A DNA stretch of 64,000 bases, taken from positions 336,090-400,089 of the forward strand of contig JAMPIV010019855.1 in the NCBI GenBank assembly GCA_024509875.1. The letters are read 5' to 3'. A program made the translations under genes and the position numbers. Source of the DNA: Oreohelix idahoensis (lineage: Eukaryota > Mollusca > Gastropoda > Stylommatophora > Oreohelicidae). Position 1 is the stretch's first letter. Each line of letters begins with the position of its first letter. Below are positions 57,942 through 64,000 of this stretch, one piece after another. The notes under the pieces were generated by a model. The model searched no databases. It saw only the letters and a list, made by a program, of their open reading frames with translations, and had not been told where the DNA came from.

Positions 57942-58943
57942 ATGTGGTGGCCAGATTTCTGGGTCTAACCTTCGCAGTGTAGCCAGTTAGAAGTCAACTA
58001 CTGATTGTTTCCTGACGCCTGATACGACACACGAACACCAGCAGTACAAGTCTTCAGTCGATGTCAGCATTTTTTGTCACGTGACCTGTCCTGTCAAGCG
58101 AATGCTATAATTAAGTCAGACGTTGTTTACATCGAACAGACAGTCTACACATCAGTATTTAATCACATATTTAACTGTGTTAGCAAGAAGTACGGTGCAA
58201 CTGAAGTGAGAATTCCAACTTGTTATAGTTATAGAAACTGTCAACGGTGGATTTTCCTGCACTGCTCTAGGTTGTGTTGAACTTTACAATATTAAGAATT
58301 AATTATTTATTAAGTGGCAGTTCATGATATTGAAAACTGTACCATTATATTGTAACAACTGAGCCTTCTTTGCAACACATTCTATTGTATGCTATATGTA
58401 TTTATGTTTATATGTTTACATGTGATATTATTGTGTATATTTCTGCGGGTAGGTTGGGCAGGTGACTAATAATAAAGGGATACCACGTCATAGAGGTCAT
58501 ATAGTAGTGTTCTGTAGGTGCAATTTTCTTGATTGAAAATTTGCTTGCAACATTTGTTGCTATTTTTGTTAGCTGTGACGAGCTGTACTCATCGTTGTTT
58601 TTGTAATATTTTTTCTGTTTTTCAGTTTTGTTTTGATTTGTTTGTATTTGTAGGTCTTATCTTTCCTTTCATTTAGTTGTATACAACGTTTATATTTATA
58701 CACTGTGACGTCATTTGTTTTGTTTATTTCCTCGCAGTTGTCATCACAGGTTCTGTGATAATTTTCTTTAGTTTCCTATTTGATTTATTTGATTCCTGCG
58801 AATGTTTGCATATTGTCTTTTATGATTGTCCTTTTTTATGTTGTTGGTTGACATATGCTATTATGTTGTTGGTTGACATATGCTATTTATGATGCACTAT
58901 TAGCTGTGTAGTGCACTTGTGGTATAAAATCAACTGGTGGTGG

Positions 58944-58991
<48 letters not shown>

Positions 58992-59146
58992 CAGTTGATT
59001 ATACAAGACCTTAATAAAGGCTTGTCTCCCACAGAGATTGGGATAAAGTGAGCTGATTAATCAAGTTTATTAAGAACTTGTTTCCATTTACTTCGAAATA
59101 GGTTGCATTATTATTTCAGGTAACTAGCCACATACTATTAAACATT
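57942..59146 (+). other. Family B copy 2 leader with primer-binding site and ATT microsatellite
   Basis: TGGTGGCCAGATTTC follows the LTR end by three bases and matches the primer-binding site of copy 1 in place and pattern. The leader aligns with copy 1 in patches, for example GTGCAATTTTCTTGATTGAA near 58518. An ATT repeat runs over 58944-58990. Confidence 0.7.
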
Positions 59147-62100
59147 ATGGCGACTTTAGACTACTTTATCAAGCAAGGGTTAGCCTTGGGTAAAACTGAG
59201 GAGAGATTAGAAGAGTTTGCACTTGCTCAATATGCCAAAGCACAGAAGGCTGAAGATAAAAAGTTACAACAGGAAAGGGAGGCTGAAGAGAAGAGATTAG
59301 ACAGAGAAGCTGAGGCTGAACAAAAGAGATTAGACAGAGAATCAGAAGAAAAAAAGATTCAAATGCAACTAGACAGAGAATCAGAAGAAACAAAGATGCA
59401 AATGCAGCTAAACAGAGAAGCTGAGGCTGAACAAAAGAGATTAGACAGAGAATCTGAAGAAAGAAATGAAAAAAGCAAAGATGGAACATGAACAGAAACT
59501 CTTAGCTTTTGAGATAGAGAAATTGAAATTGACAAATGTGAGTGGTGTTAATCAGTCATCTAGTACTAATGGAAAACCTTCTACGTATAAGGTCAAGCTA
59601 CCACCGTTCAATCCTTCCAGTGACAACATAACATTCTGGCTGGATAGATTTGAACGTTCTTGTCGAACTCATAATGTGGATAAATCACAATATGCTAATC
59701 AGTAATCAGAGAATTTGAAAGGTGATGCTCTTACTAGTTTAAGCTTGGTAGAAGAGGCTGATAGGGATAATTATGATGTTATTAGAGCAGCCTTGATAAA
59801 AAAATATCAATTGACAGAGGAAGGTTACCGTATTTTGTTTAACACAATGGTACCTGAAACAGGGGTAGAATTCTCAGAATTCATTGCAAAAGCACGTCTT
59901 ACATTTACACGATGGATTGAGCTATCCAAAACAGAAAAAAACATATGAAGCACTTATGGACTTGTTGCTTAGAGACAAGATCATGTCTTGTGTAAATAAA
60001 CCATTCCTTGAATTCCTACATGAGCGTAAACCCAAAACACTAAAACAAATGGAAGAATATTGTTGCCAATATGTCACTGCACATCCTGACGTAACTTTTG
60101 GCAACACTAAGATTAAGGAGAGTATGCCAGTTGCTTCGGCAACACCTTACAATCCTAATTACTCACACAAATTTCAAGGAGCTCAAAATAGGTTTGATAA
60201 AAAGGGTAACTGGAATAGTTATCAAAACCAAGGTAATCAATCATATCAGGGTTCTTCTTCGAAGGACTGGAGACGAGCTAACAACCCTCGATACAGTGGT
60301 TGTTACAACTATAGACATTTCCGCAAGGGAAGTCATAATAGGAACTATCCAAGTCCTCCAACATGGAGACAACAAAACCAAACTTACAGAGATTCTCATT
60401 ATAATGAGCATGATAATTGTAACCATGAAAACTATGACTCAAACCCAAGTAGGGGTTACATTAGAGCAAACAATAATAATTGCACAGGCAATAATAATCG
60501 AGGTAGATCACAATACAAAAGACATAAATCACATTATAAGGCAAACTCTGCAAAGCAAGAGTCCCATGAAGCCTGTAATCAGACTAATGATAATAAAAAA
60601 TCTAATAATATGGCATGTTCTGCTTTTGATTTTGGGAGAGCATCTCAGTGCCCCCAATGCAAAACATTATTCGAACCAACTACGGTGTCTACTTTAAGTT
60701 GTGGTCACCCTCTTCCCGCTCTTCCTGCGTCAGTCGCGCATGATGGAAGAGGTTCTCTTGTCTTGCATAAAGGTCTAGTAAATGATACTCCAGTCTCAGT
60801 TCTTTTTGATTCTGGATGCACCACCATTGGTGTTAGGCAGTCACTCGTAGATCCTTCCCGTGCCACAGGCAAAGTAGTCAAATGTGTAACATTCGGCGGC
60901 ACTTTGGAGAAGTACTCTACTGCTATCATTAAGATTGCTACTCCTTTCTTTACGGGAGATGTGCACGCATGTCTTCTGCCGAATCCGATCGCTGATCTTA
61001 TCATCGGTCGTATTCACGGAGTCAAAGAATGCACTCCGCAACAAATTGCTGTTTGGGAAAATCAAAATATGCAAACTGCTAATGCAGTAGTCACAAGAGC
61101 TCAAGCTCTTAATATGCCTCAAACTTCATCTACTGAAGATAATGAAGCGCATAACCAAGATGATTCCTTGGTAATTTCTCGTGACTCGTTTATAAAACAG
61201 CAAGAAGATGATCCCTCCTTAAAGAAATTCTTCACTCTTGCAACAAAAGGTGATCCAAATAAAGATACAAACCGTAAATCTTGGATTACAATGAAGAATG
61301 GCGTACTTGTACGTATGGTTCAAGACTCCACTAAGTCCATGCATTCTCAGATTCTTGTCCCCAAGAATATGAGAGTTAAAATTTTGCAGCACGCTCATGA
61401 CTCTCAGTGTGCTGGACATATGGGTTTTCCCGTACTAAGTCAAGAGTTCTTGCGGCTTTCTTTTGGCCTTTCGTAAACAAAGACATACGGATTTATTGTC
61501 GATCTTGCAAAGTATGTCAAGAAGTCAAATCTAAAGGTCCACGCCATGCTGCACCTATTCAGGCTGCAGATATTCCTATTCGGCCGTTTCAGAAAATGGC
61601 AATAGACATTATTGGTCCGTTTAAGATCAAGTCTGCCAGAGGACATCAGTTTATCTTAACGTGTGTTGACATGTGCACACGTTGGCCAGAGGCTATTCCT
61701 CTGAAGAGCATTTCTACTGCTGATATTGCAGACGCTCTTTGGCTCATATTTTCTCGTCTGGGATTCCCCGGAGAAATATTATCAGACCATGGCACCCAAC
61801 TAGTATCGGATACCATGTCTCAAGTAATGTCTACTCTGCAGATAGAAAGATCTTTGAGTAGTATCTATCACCCAATGTCTAATGGGATGGTCGAACGCCT
61901 AAATAGAACACTCAAAAACTTACTTGGAAAGATAACTGAGGATCATCCTCAAGATTGGGACAGGGTTTTACCCGCGGCCCTCTTTGCTTACAGAGAGGTC
62001 CCCAATGAACATACAGGATTTTCTCCCTTTGAACTTGTCTTTGGCGCGCGACCGCGCGGCCCTATGTCTTTGCTTCATGATCTTATAACCGCTGATAATA

Positions 62101-63988
62101 TTAACGATGACACAAAATCTTCTTACGAATATGTCATCGCGCTTAGACACAAGATTATCGAAGCATGCAAATTAGCAACTTCTTCTTCTGAATTTGCTAA
62201 ACAGAAGGCAAGGCAATTTGCCAATAAGAAGAGATGCTTACGACAACTTTGTCCTGGTGACAAAGCATTTGTTTTGCTACCTTGTAGGGAAAACAGACTT
62301 CTTATCTCTTGGAAAGGTCCGTACGATATAATATCGAAAATTTCCGATGTTGACTATATTGTCGATATTGACGGGAAGCATAAAACCTTCCACATCAACA
62401 TGCTTACGGAATTCCATGAACGTCCAGATTATTTGCAGCCTATTTTCCAGGCGACGGACGATTCTCAAGTCCCTCATGGTCATTACTCATCCCTGTCCGT
62501 AATACAGGATGAGGAAACAAGTTTCTCGGATGTGAATCTTCCTCTTCCGATGATTCCACTTCATTCTAGTGAATCATGGAAAAATGTCACTGTTTCTCCT
62601 AATTTATCTATGGCGGAACAGCGACAAGTCTCGTCAATGTTACAAACATTTCAGGATGTCCTTACTGACATTCCTGGACATACCCATGTCATTGAACATG
62701 ACATTATTCTAACTGACCATAATCCTATTAGGGTCAGACCTTATCCTATCCCTATACATTTTCAAGCACAGGTCGAGAAAGAGTTGGATGAGATGATAGA
62801 ATTAAAAATAGTCGAACCATCCAGTTCAGCATATTCTTCGCCGATGGTTATTGTTCGGAAAAAGACAATAACATACGTCTTTGCGTTGATTATCGCAAAT
62901 TGAATCAAGTTACGAAGTTCGATGCTGAACCTATGCCTTTACTAGAAGAGCTACTTACTAGGCTTTCTAAATCTCATTTCTTCACTAAACTTGACTTGTC
63001 TAAGGGATATTGGCAAGTTCCTTTATCTGAACACGCCAAACCTCTTACTGCTTTTTCTACACCTAGGGTTTTGTTTCAATGGAATTTCATGCCTTTCGGC
63101 CTTATGAACGCCCCAGCTACATTCGTACGCATGCGTCGAATCCTATCTTATCGATCAGATGTCATTGCATACCTAGACGACATCTGTCTTTTCAGTGATA
63201 CTTGGGAAGATCACTATTTGGGGTTATATGAATTACTGTCTACTTTACGCAAGCATAAGTTGACAGCGAAACCCTCTAAAGCCTGTATTGGTTTTAGCAA
63301 AATTTCTTTCTTAGGTCACCGTGTCGGTCATGGTTTCCTAAAGACTGAGGACCATAATACCACTAAAATACTTAACATCTCTATTCCTAAGACTAAAAAG
63401 CAAGTGAGAAGTCTCTTAGGTCTTATACAATTTTATGGACGATTCATTCAGAATCTATCCTCTATCATGGCACCTCTTTCTTCGTTACTAAAGAAAGGGT
63501 CTCCTAATATGGTCCACTGGTCTCAGGAATGCCAATCCTCTTTGGATAAGATTAAAACTTTGTTTTCAACTCCACCTATCTTAATGTTACCTACTACAGA
63601 TAAGACATTTGTTCTTCGTAGTGACGCTTCATCCACTGGGATCGGAGCGGCACTAATGCAAGAGTACTCAGAAACTCTGCATCCTGTAATGTATATCTCT
63701 CGAAAACTTAATGCGGCAGAAAGGAATTACTCGGTTTTAGACCGTGAATTATTGGCTATGGTTTGGTCAATTCTCAAACTTCAAAGATTCCTTCTTGGCG
63801 CGCATTTCATTGTGGAAACTGACCAGAAAGCTCTTACAGCTCTTCAAAGTAAAAATTTTGAAGACCTCGAGATCAACTCGATACGCGATTGCTCTTCAAC
63901 CTTTTCATTTTTCGGTGCGAGCTATCCGTGGCTCAGAAAATGTGATGGCAGACATTTTGGTCTAGATGCCCACATGATTTCAACCTAA
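59147..63988 (+). pseudogene. Family B copy 2 Gag-Pol polyprotein, multiply disrupted
   Basis: The start ATG at 59147 opens a charged coil homologous to copy 1. Lesions by comparison: frameshift near 59470; TAA at 59703-59705; one extra A near 59935; frameshift near 61427 in the integrase finger; frameshift near 62858 in early RT; one codon lost before RRILS; frameshift near 63860 in RNase H. Protease DSG, integrase aspartates and glutamate, and the YLDD box (near 63175) are still recognisable. The domain order is the same as in copy 1, with integrase before RT. It is an old, dead copy. Confidence 0.9.
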
Positions 63989-64000
63989 CTGTTATGTCTT

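Larger units (their letters stand above)
56524..64000 (+). mobile_element. Decayed family B element (copy 2), cut by window edge
   Basis: In order: putative 5' LTR, primer-binding site, leader, and a Gag-Pol region collinear with family B copy 1. The 3' LTR would lie beyond 64000. Several frameshifts and nonsense codons show it is inactive. The coding region is much more similar to copy 1 than the LTR is. Confidence 0.85.

Overview
The window looks like repeat-dominated, non-coding chromosome from a metazoan, most likely a marine invertebrate. I would guess a mollusc, at low confidence, because no host gene is visible to anchor the taxonomy. Nothing reads as a host protein-coding gene or a bacterial gene. 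Almost every long open frame belongs to a transposable element: LTR retrotransposons, RTE-like LINEs, one mariner, a tRNA-derived SINE and several minisatellites.

The left 28 kb is one nested structure. Family A is a Ty3/gypsy-class LTR retrotransposon with LTRs of about 2.65 kb. It forms a tandem array LTR-internal-LTR-internal-LTR (615-28505) in which two Gag-Pol bodies (3991-8484 and 11888-16362) share the middle LTR. The third LTR is split by family B, a complete 9.46-kb element on the minus strand (17485-26946), with 1.48-kb LTRs, a 5-bp target duplication CTCGC and an unbroken 1636-codon Gag-Pol frame. A solo, older family A LTR lies at 43895-46320 with a perfect ATGAA duplication. A decayed second family B element fills 56524 to the right edge.

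The main biological observation is that both families carry integrase upstream of reverse transcriptase: Gag, protease, H2C2 and DD35E integrase, GPY/F, RT, RNase H. This is the Ty1/copia order in elements whose RT and integrase sequences are gypsy-like. It is the signature of the Gmr1 group.

The middle and right regions hold a full-length RTE-like LINE (31112-36864, minus) with an 11-bp target duplication. It is interrupted by an unassigned 2.29-kb solo-LTR-like insert. Several LINE relics follow (37840-38300, 49945-51110, 51877-52365, 55996-56325), along with a mariner with 42-bp terminal inverted repeats inside a TA microsatellite (52389-53726), a small hAT-like MITE, a 70-bp perfect inverted repeat pair 3.5 kb apart, and tandem repeats with 15-, 23-, 24-, 26-, about 30- and 32-bp units. 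The rest is unassigned AT-rich sequence.

All comparisons were made by eye between copies in the window. Family names rest on visible motifs and domain order, not on database searches.
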